Shown: in pieces, positions 50,006 through 61,102 of the stretch
Layout of the letters: the number at the start of each line of letters is the position of its first letter
Numbering within the stretch: the first letter of the stretch is position 1
Assembly: GCF_000721175.1 (NCBI RefSeq)
Contig: NZ_JOEZ01000007.1
Span: 496,001 to 560,000 of the forward strand
Origin: Streptomyces anulatus
Lineage (GTDB): Bacteria; Actinomycetota; Actinomycetes; Streptomycetales; Streptomycetaceae
Reading direction: 5' to 3'
DNA: 64,000 bases
Made by a program: the position numbers and the translations under genes
Notes under the pieces: generated by a model
The model's input: the letters and a program-made list of their open reading frames with translations, nothing else
What the model was told of the DNA's origin: nothing
The model's database searches: none

Positions 50006-50034
50006 CCCGAACGTGCAGAACCGCAGGCCAGGTG

Positions 50035-51294
50035 CTACTTCAGGCCGGGGTACAGCGGGAACTTCTCGGCCAGCGCCACCACGCGGGCCTTGAGCTCGTC
50101 CGCGTCGTAGGACGGCTTGAGGGCGGCGGCGATGATCTCCGCGACCTCGGTGAAGTCCTCGGTGCCGAAGCCGCGGGTGGCCAGCGCCGGGGTGCCGATC
50201 CGCAGGCCCGAGGTGACCATCGGGGGACGCGGGTCGTTCGGGATGGCGTTCCGGTTGACCGTGATGCCCAGCTCGTGGAGCCGGTCCTCGGCCTGCTGGC
50301 CGTCCAGCTCGGAGTTGCGCAGGTCCACCAGGACCAGGTGCACGTCGGTGCCGCCGGAGAGGACGGAGACGCCCGCCTCGGTGACGTCCGGCTGCACCAG
50401 GCGCTCGGCCAGGATCCGCGCGCCGTCCAGGGTGCGCTGCTGGCGCTCCTTGAACTCCTCGCCCGCCGCGATCTTGAACGAGACCGCCTTTGCCGCGATC
50501 ACGTGCTCCAGCGGGCCACCCTGCTGACCGGGGAAGACCGCCGAGTTGATCTTCTTGGCGAGCTCCTGGGTGGAGAGGATCACGCCACCGCGCGGACCGC
50601 CGAGGGTCTTGTGCGTGGTGGTGGTGACGACATGGGCGTGCGGCACCGGGTTGGGGTGCAGACCGGCCGCGACCAGGCCCGCGAAGTGCGCCATGTCGAC
50701 CATCAGGTACGCGCCGACCTCGTCCGCGATGCGGCGGAAGGCGGCGAAGTCCAGCTGGCGCGGGTAGGCGGACCAGCCGGCGACGATCAGCTTCGGCTGG
50801 GACTCCTTGGCGAGGCGCTCGACCTCCTCCATGTCCACGCGGCCGCTCTCGTCGACGTGGTACGGAACCACGTTGTAGAGCTTGCCGGAGAAGTTGATCT
50901 TCATGCCGTGGGTCAGGTGACCACCGTGGGCCAGGTTCAGGCCCATGATCGTGTCGCCCGGCTTCAGCAGCGCGAACATCGCGGCGGCGTTCGCCTGGGC
51001 GCCGGAGTGCGGCTGCACGTTCGCGGCCTCGGCGCCGAACAGGGCCTTGATCCGGTCGATCGCGATCTGCTCGACGACGTCGACGTGCTCACAGCCGCCG
51101 TAGTAACGGCGGCCCGGGTAGCCCTCGGCGTACTTGTTGGTGAGGACGGAGCCCTGCGCCTCCATGACGGCGACCGGAGCGAAGTTCTCCGAGGCGATCA
51201 TTTCGAGGGTGGACTGCTGACGGTGGAGCTCGGCGTCGACGGCGGCGGCGACGTCCGGGTCCAGCTCGTGGAGGGAGGAGTTCAGAAGCGACAT
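50035..51294 (-). CDS. glyA: Serine hydroxymethyltransferase
   Basis: 419 residues. The PLP-binding Lys lies in [16 protein letters not shown]. The N-terminus [15 protein letters not shown] and the stretch [18 protein letters not shown] are invariant family blocks. It interconverts glycine and serine with tetrahydrofolate in the cytoplasm. Here, in a glycine-inducible operon, it probably runs from glycine and methylene-THF (made by glycine cleavage) to serine. It lies 18 bases after gcvH with an AAGGGA site. Confidence 0.97.
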   Translation of the reverse strand: MSLLNSSLHELDPDVAAAVDAELHRQQSTLEMIASENFAPVAVMEAQGSVLTNKYAEGYPGRRYYGGCEHVDVVEQIAIDRIKALFGAEAANVQPHSGAQANAAAMFALLKPGDTIMGLNLAHGGHLTHGMKINFSGKLYNVVPYHVDESGRVDMEEVERLAKESQPKLIVAGWSAYPRQLDFAAFRRIADEVGAYLMVDMAHFAGLVAAGLHPNPVPHAHVVTTTTHKTLGGPRGGVILSTQELAKKINSAVFPGQQGGPLEHVIAAKAVSFKIAAGEEFKERQQRTLDGARILAERLVQPDVTEAGVSVLSGGTDVHLVLVDLRNSELDGQQAEDRLHELGITVNRNAIPNDPRPPMVTSGLRIGTPALATRGFGTEDFTEVAEIIAAALKPSYDADELKARVVALAEKFPLYPGLK

Positions 51295-51312
51295 CAGGGG
51301 GTCCCTTAGGTC

Positions 51313-51690
51313 TCAGTTGCCGGAGAACGCGGTGTACTCGTCGGCGGAGAGCAGATCGGCCGGCTCCTCCGCGACGCGCACCTTGAACAGCCAGCCGCCC
51401 TCGAAGGGAGCGGAGTTCACCAGCGAGGGGTCGTCCACGACGTCCTGGTTGGCCGCCGTCACCTCACCGGTCACCGGCGAGTACAGATCGCTGACGGACT
51501 TGGTCGACTCCAGTTCGCCGCAGGTCTCGCCCGCGGTCACCGTGTCGCCGACCTCCGGGAGCTGGGCGTAGACGACGTCACCGAGCGCGTTGGCCGCGTA
51601 CTCCGTGATGCCGATGGTGGCGACGCCGTCCTCGAGGGCCGACAGCCACTCGTGCTCCTTGCTGTACCGCAGCTGCTGGGGGTTGCTCAT
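51313..51690 (-). CDS. gcvH: Glycine cleavage system H protein
   Basis: 125 residues. The lipoylated Lys is in [15 protein letters not shown] near residue 63, with the expected [21 protein letters not shown] start. The lipoyl arm carries the aminomethyl group from the P protein to the T protein. It lies between gcvT (122 bp upstream) and glyA (18 bp downstream). gcvP is not in this window. Confidence 0.97.
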
Positions 51691-51812
51691 GACCTGAATT
51701 CTCCTGTACGCGGGGGAGTGCTGATGAACGGTGGTCTTACGGTGTGAGACGGAGGTACGTCACTTCCGTGACGCCTGCGTGCGGGTGAGGAAGCCCGGTT
51801 TCTTCCGGGATA

Positions 51813-52928
<1,116 letters not shown>

Positions 52929-52965
52929 GGATACGGCTCCAGGGCATGACGACGTCAGGACGAAT

Positions 52966-53199
52966 CCTCCCCATCTGTCATCGGAACCTGAGAGGTTCGC
53001 CGATAGCCCCCGACGGGGTATGCCCCTGGAGGACGCCCCTGTTCAGGGGGCTCGGCTTGCACCTTGGGTGGAGCCGCGGAGCGGCTCGCTTTTCAGATCT
53101 GCCTCATCCACGCGGTACGGGGCCTGAGAGATTCAAGGGAGGATCTTGCTCCTTCGGCGCCCGGCTCACACTGTGGCCGGAACTCTCCCGCGCGGATTC
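52966..53199 (-). promoter_or_regulatory. Tandem glycine riboswitch upstream of gcvT
   Basis: Read on the reverse strand, two aptamers stand in series. Aptamer 1 has GCGGGAGAG at 53191, the core GCCGAAGGAGCAA near 53147-53159 and CTCTCAGG at 53131-53124. Aptamer 2 has the core CACCCAAGGTGCAAGCC (53070-53054) and CTCTCAGG at 52994-52987, and ends in GGGGAGG near 52966. These are the conserved elements of cooperative glycine sensors, which normally switch glycine cleavage genes on when glycine is high. The distal GGGGAGG near the gcvT start suggests control close to translation initiation. Confidence 0.93.
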
Positions 53200-53375
53200 G
53201 AACGGCCGGTATGCAGTTGGCGGGGTCATCATCGCACGCATTGGAGGAGAGTGGGGGGTCAGGTCCCCACGCAGGTGAATAAGGGAACGACAGGCCCAGG
53301 GCCGGTTGTGCCGTATTGCCTTTTCTTTACACTCAGGGGCAGGTGTGGGTGACCCGACGGCAGGGGGGATGGGCA

Positions 53376-54068
53376 ATGACGTTGCAGCGGTCGGAACCGA
53401 CCGCGGGGGTCGCGCACGGCGCGATGCCCGCACAGCCCGGCGCACCCGTGCGGGAACTGCTCACGGAGGGCGCGCCGGTGGTACGCGACCTGCGCGGGCG
53501 CACCCGCTGCGGTCCGTACCGCCTCGATTTCACCGCCGGCGACGTCGTGGTGGTCTCCGGACTCCCCGGCAGCGGCAAGTCGACCCTCATCCGGCGGGCC
53601 GCGCGAGGCCGCGCCATCGACTCCCAGAACACCCGTGACAGCTGGGCCGCCGCCCTGCCCGGCTTACTCCCCTACGCCCTCTACCGCCCCCTGGTCCGCG
53701 CCGCGCACTACCTCGGCCTCTGGAACGCCCTGCGCTCCGGCGAATCCGTCGTCGTGCACGACTGCGGCACCCAGACCTGGGTACGCCGCTGGCTCGCCCG
53801 GCACGCCGTGAGCCGGGGCCGCACCCTCCATCTGATCCTGCTCGACGTGACGCCCGAAGTGGCCCGGCAGGGGCAGCGCGAGCGCGGACGCGGGGTCTCC
53901 GGCTACGCCTTCGCCCGCCACCGGCACGCCGTGGCCCGGCTGCTCCGCGACACCGAGCAGGGGCTGCTGCCCGCCGGCTGCGCCTCCGCGGTGCTGCTGG
54001 ACCGGGAGGCCGCGGGGGCGCTCGGCCGGATCTCCTTCACGGACGCCGAGGCCTCCACCGCCCGTTGA
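53376..54068 (+). CDS. P-loop kinase-like ATP-binding protein (TTA codon)
   Basis: 230 residues from ATG 53376, with a G-rich ribosome binding site. Walker A is SGLPGSGKSTLIRR near residue 70; a later VVVHDCGTQTWVRRW and LHLILLDVTPEVARQGQRERGRG resemble the Walker B and lid regions of small-molecule kinases or zeta-toxin-like proteins. The substrate is unknown. Codon 97 is TTA (53664-53666), so expression should depend on bldA. It is divergent from the riboswitch; both promoters share 53200-53375. Confidence 0.85.
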   Translation: MTLQRSEPTAGVAHGAMPAQPGAPVRELLTEGAPVVRDLRGRTRCGPYRLDFTAGDVVVVSGLPGSGKSTLIRRAARGRAIDSQNTRDSWAAALPGLLPYALYRPLVRAAHYLGLWNALRSGESVVVHDCGTQTWVRRWLARHAVSRGRTLHLILLDVTPEVARQGQRERGRGVSGYAFARHRHAVARLLRDTEQGLLPAGCASAVLLDREAAGALGRISFTDAEASTAR

Positions 54069-54139
54069 GGGTTAGGGTGCTGGCCGGAGCACGACGGCCG
54101 CCGCGCGCGGCCGAGGCGGTCGAGAGAGGCACAGAGGCA

Positions 54140-54910
54140 GTGGACATTCCGGCACCCGCACCGGCGCACCCCCAGCAGGGCTGGCCCGCCAACGAGCTCG
54201 AAGAGGTGCTGACGGCCTCGCTCGGCGTCCCGGACGCGGGCGGCCGCCTCGTCGAGGTGCTCGGCCGCAGCTCCGTCTGGGTGCCGCTGCCCACCGGCGG
54301 CAGCCCCGCGAGCGCGGACCTCGACCTGCCGATGATGGAGATCGACGGGGCGGCCTTCGTCCCCGTCTTCAGCTCCGAGGCCCAGTTCCACAGCTGCGTC
54401 GGCGGCCACATGTCCTTCGCCGTCGCGCCCGCCCGCGACTTCGCCCGGGGCCTGCCCCCGCAGGTCGGCATCGCCGTGAACCCCGGCGGCGCGGTCGGCA
54501 TACCGCTTCCGCCGCCCGCCGTCGCCGAGCTCTGCCGGGCCGGCCGCACCGCCCTGGACGGGCCCGCCACCGGCGGCCGGGTCCGGCTGTTCGAGCCGGA
54601 CTGGCAGCACGACCCGGTCGACTTCCTCACCGCCGTGTCCGAGGAGTTCGAGGCCGGCGGCGTGGTGAGCACGGCCCGCCGGACCCTGGCCAGCATCGAG
54701 GGCGGCGACCCGGTCCTCTTCGTCGGCGTCGAGTTCGCCACCTGGGACGGCGCGGGCCAGAGCGCCCCCATGGACGCCATCGGCCGGGCACTGGGCCGGG
54801 TCCAGGTGCCCTGGCCGGTCAACCTGGTCCTGCTGGACGTGGCCCAGGACCTCGTCGGCGACTGGATGCGGGAGAAAGTACGCCCGTTCTACCGGCGCGA
54901 GGGGCACTGA
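54140..54910 (+). CDS. SseB-family protein, copy 1
   Basis: 256 residues from GTG 54140. The block EIDGAAFVPVFSSEAQFHSCV, then VGIAVNPGGAVGIPL and DPVLFVGVEFATWDG, mark the SseB (enhanced serine sensitivity) family, cytoplasmic proteins of poorly known function. Overexpression of SseB alters serine tolerance in E. coli, which is suggestive next to gcvT-glyA-sdaA but not proof. A second SseB-like gene follows at 55042. Confidence 0.85.
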   Translation: MDIPAPAPAHPQQGWPANELEEVLTASLGVPDAGGRLVEVLGRSSVWVPLPTGGSPASADLDLPMMEIDGAAFVPVFSSEAQFHSCVGGHMSFAVAPARDFARGLPPQVGIAVNPGGAVGIPLPPPAVAELCRAGRTALDGPATGGRVRLFEPDWQHDPVDFLTAVSEEFEAGGVVSTARRTLASIEGGDPVLFVGVEFATWDGAGQSAPMDAIGRALGRVQVPWPVNLVLLDVAQDLVGDWMREKVRPFYRREGH

Positions 54911-55041
54911 TCCACCGGTACGAGGCCCGCTGACGGCAACGGGACCGGCCGCCGCCGGACCGTGGCGTCAAGTCGGTGTCAGAAGTGGCGCATAAGCTGG
55001 TTTGATGGCGTGGTCACTCCCGTGTGCCCGGGAGCGGTGGC

Positions 55042-55866
55042 GTGAACGCGACGGATCGACGAGGGGCGGAACCCAGGGTGAGTGCGTCAGGCACTGCGGC
55101 GGCCGGGAAGGTCGAGCACATGCTGCGCCAGGTGACCCCCGGGCGTTACGACACCTACGAGGCGCTGCTCGCCGCGGTCGCCGAGGGCCGGATCTGGATG
55201 CTGCTCTGGCACGGCACGGCCGGCTCACCGGACGCCCAGTACGGCAACATGGAGATCGACGGCCTGGGCTACGCCCCCTGCGTCACCTCCGCCCAGGAGC
55301 TCTCCGCCAGCGGCTGGAACCGGGCCCACGAGCTGGTGACCGGACGCGATATCGCCCGCACCCTGTTCCCCGACCGCTGGGGCATCTGGCTCAACCCGCA
55401 CGCCCCCGGCGGCGGCGTCGGCATCCCCTGGCTCGACCTGCGCCGGATCGCCACCGGCCTGGACCGGCTGCCCGCCGGACCGCTCCGGCTGACCGAACCC
55501 GCCATCGAGCTCCCGCAGTTCTACGCCCTGCTCACCCAGAACGCCCACCGCACCCCCGCGATCCGCTCCCTGCGCCGCGCCTGGGTGCACCCGGCGGTCG
55601 GCGTCCCGTATCTCGCGATCGGCCTCGACCTCTACGACACCGGACGCGCCTCCGTCGAATCGGTGCGCGAGATGATGCGGCAGTCGGTCGGGGCGGTCCC
55701 CGAAGGGCTCCCCGTCTCCACCGTCGCCATGTCCGACGAGTACGACCCGGTCGGCATGTGGCTGCGTGCGAACGCCCGCCCGTTCTACGACCGCGAGGCA
55801 CACGCCCCTGCCGGTCCGCCGCCCGTCGCCGCGCCGGGATACGGCTACCCGCCCCAGCCCCGCTGA
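55042..55866 (+). CDS. SseB-family protein, copy 2
   Basis: 274 residues if started at GTG 55042 (GGGAG seven bases upstream); GTG 55078 is a good alternative. YEALLAAVAEGRIWMLLWHG, GYAPCVTSAQELSASGW and GIWLNPHAPGGGVGIPWLDL are typical of the Streptomyces SseB branch. The C-terminus is a short Pro/Tyr-rich tail. With copy 1 it probably forms a pair that arose by old duplication; they share layout but are clearly divergent. Confidence 0.87.
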   Translation: MNATDRRGAEPRVSASGTAAAGKVEHMLRQVTPGRYDTYEALLAAVAEGRIWMLLWHGTAGSPDAQYGNMEIDGLGYAPCVTSAQELSASGWNRAHELVTGRDIARTLFPDRWGIWLNPHAPGGGVGIPWLDLRRIATGLDRLPAGPLRLTEPAIELPQFYALLTQNAHRTPAIRSLRRAWVHPAVGVPYLAIGLDLYDTGRASVESVREMMRQSVGAVPEGLPVSTVAMSDEYDPVGMWLRANARPFYDREAHAPAGPPPVAAPGYGYPPQPR

Positions 55867-55908
55867 GCCCCGGAGGGCCGGCCGGCCGGGCGCTCCGGTC
55901 GGCCCCGC

Positions 55909-56108
55909 TCAGGACTCCTTGACGGCGCTCGGGCGGGTGACCTCCGCAGTGTGATCGGCGGTGCGCAGCGCGGACGTGCCGGAGGCGTACAGCGCGGTGC
56001 CGACCGCGGCCGGCGGGAGCGACAGGAGGAAGGCGGCGAGCATCGGCCCCAGTCGCGTCCCGCGGCGCAGCCCTTGCGCCGGGTCTCGGTGTGCGAGCCC
56101 CCGGCCAT
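55909..56108 (-). pseudogene. Frameshifted small membrane protein gene
   Basis: On the reverse strand an ATG at 56108 opens MAGGSHTETRRKGCAAGRDWG. A different frame then continues PMLAAFLLSLPPAAVGTALY to RPSAVKES and a TGA at 55909-55911. Joining the two needs one extra base in a run of four G near 56044-56050, so a single G deletion (or a sequencing error) has split a small one-helix protein. The second half alone could start at ATG 56043 (44 residues). No clear ribosome binding site precedes 56108. Confidence 0.4.
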
Positions 56109-56378
56109 CGCAGCCGTCCGGTCCCTGGACCAGGGCTGAGCGGTCGGGCGTGCCCTCCGCCTCCGGCCGCCCGCCCGCCTCCGGTCACCCTCCGTCGAAC
56201 ACCCCTCGATGTCCGGCTTGTTAACTTCCCCCGTGAGGATGTCCCGGAACTGGACGGTTTGTTAACTGTCCGGGTCTCGACTAGGTCTCACCGCTATCCG
56301 GACTGTTCTCTTGCGGCAGGCACCGTCTGTAGTGTGCGGCCATCAAACCTCACCACATGGCGAACCAGGGGTGGACCC
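56109..56378 (+). promoter_or_regulatory. Upstream region of the oligopeptide importer operon
   Basis: No gene. Two copies of TTGTTAAC (near 56218-56225 and 56260-56267) lie in an AT-richer stretch. The second is inside an imperfect palindrome GGACGGTTTGTTAACTGTCC. AGGGGTGG precedes the ATG at 56379. The repeats may be operator half-sites controlling importer expression. Confidence 0.4.
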
Positions 56379-58049
56379 ATGCGAATATTCAAGTCCCGGG
56401 CTGTCCGGGCGATCACGACAGCGGTCGCTGTCGGTCTGATCGCCACGGGCTGTTCCAGCGAGCGGGACGAAGGCGGCTCCAAGGGCGGCGACAAGGACAC
56501 CTTCGTCTTCGCCGGAGCCGGTGACCCCGGTTCCCTCGACCCGGCCCTCGCGAGCGACGGCGAGACGTTCCGCGTCACCCGTCAGGCCTTCGAGGCGCTC
56601 CTGGAGCACGAGCCCGGTGGGAGCAAGCTCGTCGGCGGCCTCGCCGAGAACTGGGAGAGCGACCCGGCCGGCAAGGTCTGGACGTTCAACCTGCGCCAGG
56701 GCGTGAAGTTCCACGACGGCGAGGCGTTCAACGCCGCCGCGGTCTGTGCGAACTACGACCACTGGTTCAACTGGAAGGGCACCTACCAGTCCAGCGCGGT
56801 CTCCTACTACTGGCAGACCATCATGGGCGGGTTCGCGAAGAACGAGGACGCCGAGGCGCCCAAGCCCAACTACAAGTCCTGCACCGCCAAGGACGAGAAC
56901 ACGGCCGTCATCGAGGTGAACGAGCCCTCGGCGAACCTGCCGGGCGGGTTCTCCCTCCAGGCGCTGGCGATCCACTCGCCGAAGGCCATCAAGGAGTACG
57001 AGAAGCAGGACGCGACCGCCAAGGGCGACGCGATCACGTACCCCAAGTACAGCCAGGAGGCCGGCACGGTCGCCGGCACCGGCCCGTACAAGATCGTGAA
57101 GTGGAACAAGGGCAACAAGGAGGTCTCGCTGGAGGCCTTCGACGACTACTGGGGCGACAAGGCCAAGGTGAAGAACCTGGTCTTCCGCACCATCTCCACC
57201 GAGGAGACCCGCCGCCAGGCGCTCCAGGCGGGTGACATCGACGGCTACGACCTGGTCGCGCCGGCCGATGTGACGACGCTGGAGAAGGAGGGTTACGAGG
57301 TCCCGACCCGTGACGTCTTCAACATCTTCTACCTCGGTATGAGCCAGTCGGCGAACCCGGCGCTCAAGAAGCCCGAGGTCCGTCAGGCGATCACGCACGC
57401 CATCGACCGCGAGAACCTCGTCAACACCCAGCTGCCCGAGGGCGGCAAGGTCGCGACCCAGTTCATGCCCGACACGGTCGCCGGCTTCTCCGACAAGGTG
57501 AAGACGTACCCGTTCGACACCGACAAGGCGAAGGACCTCCTCAAGCAGGCCGGGGAGGAGAAGCTGACCATCGACTTCTGCTACCCGACCGAGGTCACCC
57601 GCCCGTACATGCCTGCCCCGCAGGACATGTTCGAGCTGATGAAGGCCGACCTGGAGAAGGCCGGAATCACCATCAAGCCGAAGGCCATGAAGTGGGCCCC
57701 GGACTACCTGGACGCCACCGAGGCGGGCTCCTGCGCCCTGCACATGCTCGGCTGGACCGGTGACTTCAACGACGGCTACAACTTCATCGGCACCTGGTTC
57801 GCCGGGCCCGACAAGCAGTGGGGCTTCAAGGACGAGAAGGTCTTCGACGCCGTGAACGCCGCTTCCAAGGTCACCGACCAGGCCGCCCGCACCGAGGCCT
57901 ACAAGAAGGCCAACGAGGTGATCGCGGAGTACGTCCCGGGCGTGCCGATCTCGTCGTCGCCGCCGGCCATCGCGTTCGCCAAGAACGTCAACCCGCCGAA
58001 GGTCTCCCCGCTGACGCAGGAGAACTTCGCCGAGGTCTCCTTCAAGTAA
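56379..58049 (+). CDS. Oligopeptide ABC transporter substrate-binding lipoprotein
   Basis: 556 residues from ATG 56379. Lipoprotein signal with lipobox LIATGC near residue 24. The mature part is a family 5 peptide-binding protein: GDPGSLDPALASDGE, NLRQGVKFHDGEAFNAA, ALQAGDIDGYDLV and VRQAITHAIDRENLV. It captures peptides outside the membrane and delivers them to the permeases. The gene leads a five-gene operon and is followed by a strong hairpin that likely raises its expression relative to the permeases. Confidence 0.95.
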   Translation: MRIFKSRAVRAITTAVAVGLIATGCSSERDEGGSKGGDKDTFVFAGAGDPGSLDPALASDGETFRVTRQAFEALLEHEPGGSKLVGGLAENWESDPAGKVWTFNLRQGVKFHDGEAFNAAAVCANYDHWFNWKGTYQSSAVSYYWQTIMGGFAKNEDAEAPKPNYKSCTAKDENTAVIEVNEPSANLPGGFSLQALAIHSPKAIKEYEKQDATAKGDAITYPKYSQEAGTVAGTGPYKIVKWNKGNKEVSLEAFDDYWGDKAKVKNLVFRTISTEETRRQALQAGDIDGYDLVAPADVTTLEKEGYEVPTRDVFNIFYLGMSQSANPALKKPEVRQAITHAIDRENLVNTQLPEGGKVATQFMPDTVAGFSDKVKTYPFDTDKAKDLLKQAGEEKLTIDFCYPTEVTRPYMPAPQDMFELMKADLEKAGITIKPKAMKWAPDYLDATEAGSCALHMLGWTGDFNDGYNFIGTWFAGPDKQWGFKDEKVFDAVNAASKVTDQAARTEAYKKANEVIAEYVPGVPISSSPPAIAFAKNVNPPKVSPLTQENFAEVSFK

Positions 58050-58059
58050 TCGCACACCA

Positions 58060-58104
58060 GCGGGTCCGCCCGGCCACAGCAACCAGGTGGCCGGGCGGAC
58101 CCGC
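58060..58104 (+). terminator. 18-bp perfect hairpin (attenuator) after the binding-protein gene
   Basis: Arms 58060-58077 and 58087-58104 (GCGGGTCCGCCCGGCCAC and complement) pair perfectly, with a nine-base loop. It lies in the 85-bp gap before the first permease. Such intra-operon hairpins allow partial read-through or protect the upstream mRNA. Confidence 0.85.
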
Positions 58105-58134
58105 ATCGACGCACGTGAGAAAGGGGCATGCGGG

Positions 58135-59139
58135 GTGCTGCGACTCGTCGTAAGAAGACTTCTCCAGCTCATTCCCACCCTGCTCGGCCTGTCGGTCCTG
58201 CTGTTCCTCTGGCTGAACCGACTGCCCGGCGGACCCGCCTCAGCGATCCTGGGCGAGCGGGCCACCGAAGCCGAAGTAGCGAGAATCAACCGGGCACTCG
58301 GGCTCGACGAGCCGGTCCACGTCCAGTACTGGCGGTTCCTCAAGCGCATCTTCGAGCTCGACCTCGGAACCTCCACCCAGACCGGCCAGCCGGTGTGGGA
58401 CGAATTCACCCTGCGCTTCCCGGCCACCGTGGAGCTCAGCGTCGCCGCCATCCTGATCGCCGTGGTCGTGGGCATCCCGATGGGCTACCTGGCGGCCAAG
58501 CACCGTGGCGGATGGCTGGACGTCGCCTCCGTCTCCGGATCGCTCCTCGGCATCTGCATCCCGGTCTTCTTCCTGGCCATGCTGCTGCGCGGGATCTTCT
58601 CCGTGGAGCTGGGCTGGTTCCCGAGCCAGGGCCGGCTCGACACCGGCATCAACGCCACCGACGTCACCGGATTCGCCGTCCTGGACGGCCTGTTGACGGG
58701 TGAGTTCGACGCGAGCTGGGACGCGATCATGCATCTGGTCCTGCCCGCCGTCGCGCTGGCCTCGATCCCGCTCGCCGTCATCGTCCGGATGACCCGCGCC
58801 AGCGTCCTGGAGGTGCTCGGCGAGGACTACATCCGCACCGCCGAGTCCAAGGGCCTCGACAAGCGGACCGTCCGCGGCCGGCACGTGCTGCGCAACGCAC
58901 TGCTGCCCGTGATCACCGCGGTCGGCCTGCTGACCGGCAGCCTGCTCTCCGGTGCCGTGCTCACCGAGTCCGTCTTCGACTTCGGCGGCATCGGCTCCTT
59001 CATCCGTACCGCGATCGACGGCCGTGACTACCCGGTCCTCGTCGGATTCATTCTCTTCATCGCGATGGTGTACGTGCTCATCAACCTGCTGGTCGACCTC
59101 GCGTACAGCATCATCGACCCGAGAGTGCGGGTGCACTGA
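58135..59139 (+). CDS. Oligopeptide ABC transporter permease 1 (DppB/OppB-like)
   Basis: 334 residues from GTG 58135. Six membrane helices. The first (LIPTLLGLSVLLFLWLNRLPGG) and the EAA loop (EVLGEDYIRTAESKGLDKRTV) mark the OppB/DppB class. It forms the inner-membrane channel with permease 2. Only one base separates its stop from the next start. Confidence 0.95.
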   Translation: MLRLVVRRLLQLIPTLLGLSVLLFLWLNRLPGGPASAILGERATEAEVARINRALGLDEPVHVQYWRFLKRIFELDLGTSTQTGQPVWDEFTLRFPATVELSVAAILIAVVVGIPMGYLAAKHRGGWLDVASVSGSLLGICIPVFFLAMLLRGIFSVELGWFPSQGRLDTGINATDVTGFAVLDGLLTGEFDASWDAIMHLVLPAVALASIPLAVIVRMTRASVLEVLGEDYIRTAESKGLDKRTVRGRHVLRNALLPVITAVGLLTGSLLSGAVLTESVFDFGGIGSFIRTAIDGRDYPVLVGFILFIAMVYVLINLLVDLAYSIIDPRVRVH

Positions 59140-59140
59140 C

Positions 59141-60103
59141 GTGACGATCCTGACCAACAAAGCAGACAAGATCGACCGTCTCGCCGAGCTGACCCAGAGC
59201 TCCGAGACCGTCACCGGCACCAGCCTGTGGCGCGAGGCGTTCCGCCGGATGCGGTCCAGCAAGATGGCGATCATCGGCGCGGCGATCATCGCCACGTTCG
59301 TCCTCGTCGCGATCGTCGGCCCCTGGCTCGCACCGCACGGGCCCACCGCGCAGAACTGGCGCAGCGAGGTCTTCCCCAACCAGGGCAAGTTCATCGGCAT
59401 GCGCGGTGAGAACTGGTTCGGCCTGGACCACCTGGGCCGCGACATGTTCTCCCGCTGGCTCGTCGGGGCCCGGCAGACGCTGCTCGTCGGTGTGGTCTCC
59501 ATGCTCATCGGCCTGATCATCGGCGCCCTGGTCGGTGTGCTCTCCGGCGCCGCCGCCACTCTCGGCGGCAAGGTCGGCCAGCGCTTCGACACCGTGATCA
59601 TGCGCTTCACCGACATCATGCTGTCGCTGCCCTCGCTGCTGCTCGCCGTCTCCATCGCCGCGGTCCTCGGCCAGTCGCTGACCACCGTGATGATCGCCGT
59701 GGGTGTCGTCCAGATCCCCATCTTCGCCCGCCTGCTGCGCGGTTCGATGCTGGTCCAGGGCGGCGCGGACTACGTGCTCGCCGCGAAGGCGGTCGGCATC
59801 CGGCGCAAGCGGATCGTGCTCACACAGATCCTGCCGAACTCGCTGAGCCCGGTGATCGTCCAGGCCACGCTGAGCCTGGCCACCGCGATCATCGAGGCCG
59901 CGGCCCTGTCCTACCTGGGCCTAGGCAACCCCGACCCGGCCGTTCCCGAGTGGGGCGTGATGCTCTCCCAGGCACAGCGCTTCTTCGACAACGAGCCGAT
60001 GATGGCCGCCTACCCGGCCGTCGGGATCATCATCACCGCCCTCGGCTTCACCCTGCTCGGCGAGGCCATGCGCGAAGCCCTCGACCCGAAGTTGCGAGGC
60101 TGA
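59141..60103 (+). CDS. Oligopeptide ABC transporter permease 2 (DppC/OppC-like)
   Basis: 320 residues from GTG 59141, one base after the stop of permease 1. The N-terminal OppC-type segment (LWREAFRRMRSSKMAIIG), six helices, the periplasmic-side GLDHLGRDMFSRWLVGARQ and the EAA loop DYVLAAKAVGIRRKRIV define the class. It pairs with permease 1. Confidence 0.95.
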   Translation: MTILTNKADKIDRLAELTQSSETVTGTSLWREAFRRMRSSKMAIIGAAIIATFVLVAIVGPWLAPHGPTAQNWRSEVFPNQGKFIGMRGENWFGLDHLGRDMFSRWLVGARQTLLVGVVSMLIGLIIGALVGVLSGAAATLGGKVGQRFDTVIMRFTDIMLSLPSLLLAVSIAAVLGQSLTTVMIAVGVVQIPIFARLLRGSMLVQGGADYVLAAKAVGIRRKRIVLTQILPNSLSPVIVQATLSLATAIIEAAALSYLGLGNPDPAVPEWGVMLSQAQRFFDNEPMMAAYPAVGIIITALGFTLLGEAMREALDPKLRG

Positions 60104-60109
60104 AGTCCC

Positions 60110-61098
<989 letters not shown>

Positions 61099-61102
<4 letters not shown>

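Noticed and set aside
53186..53215. tRNA-like T-loop sequence (GGATTCGAA)
   Set aside because: No acceptor or anticodon stems can be formed around it; it is the start of the glycine riboswitch.
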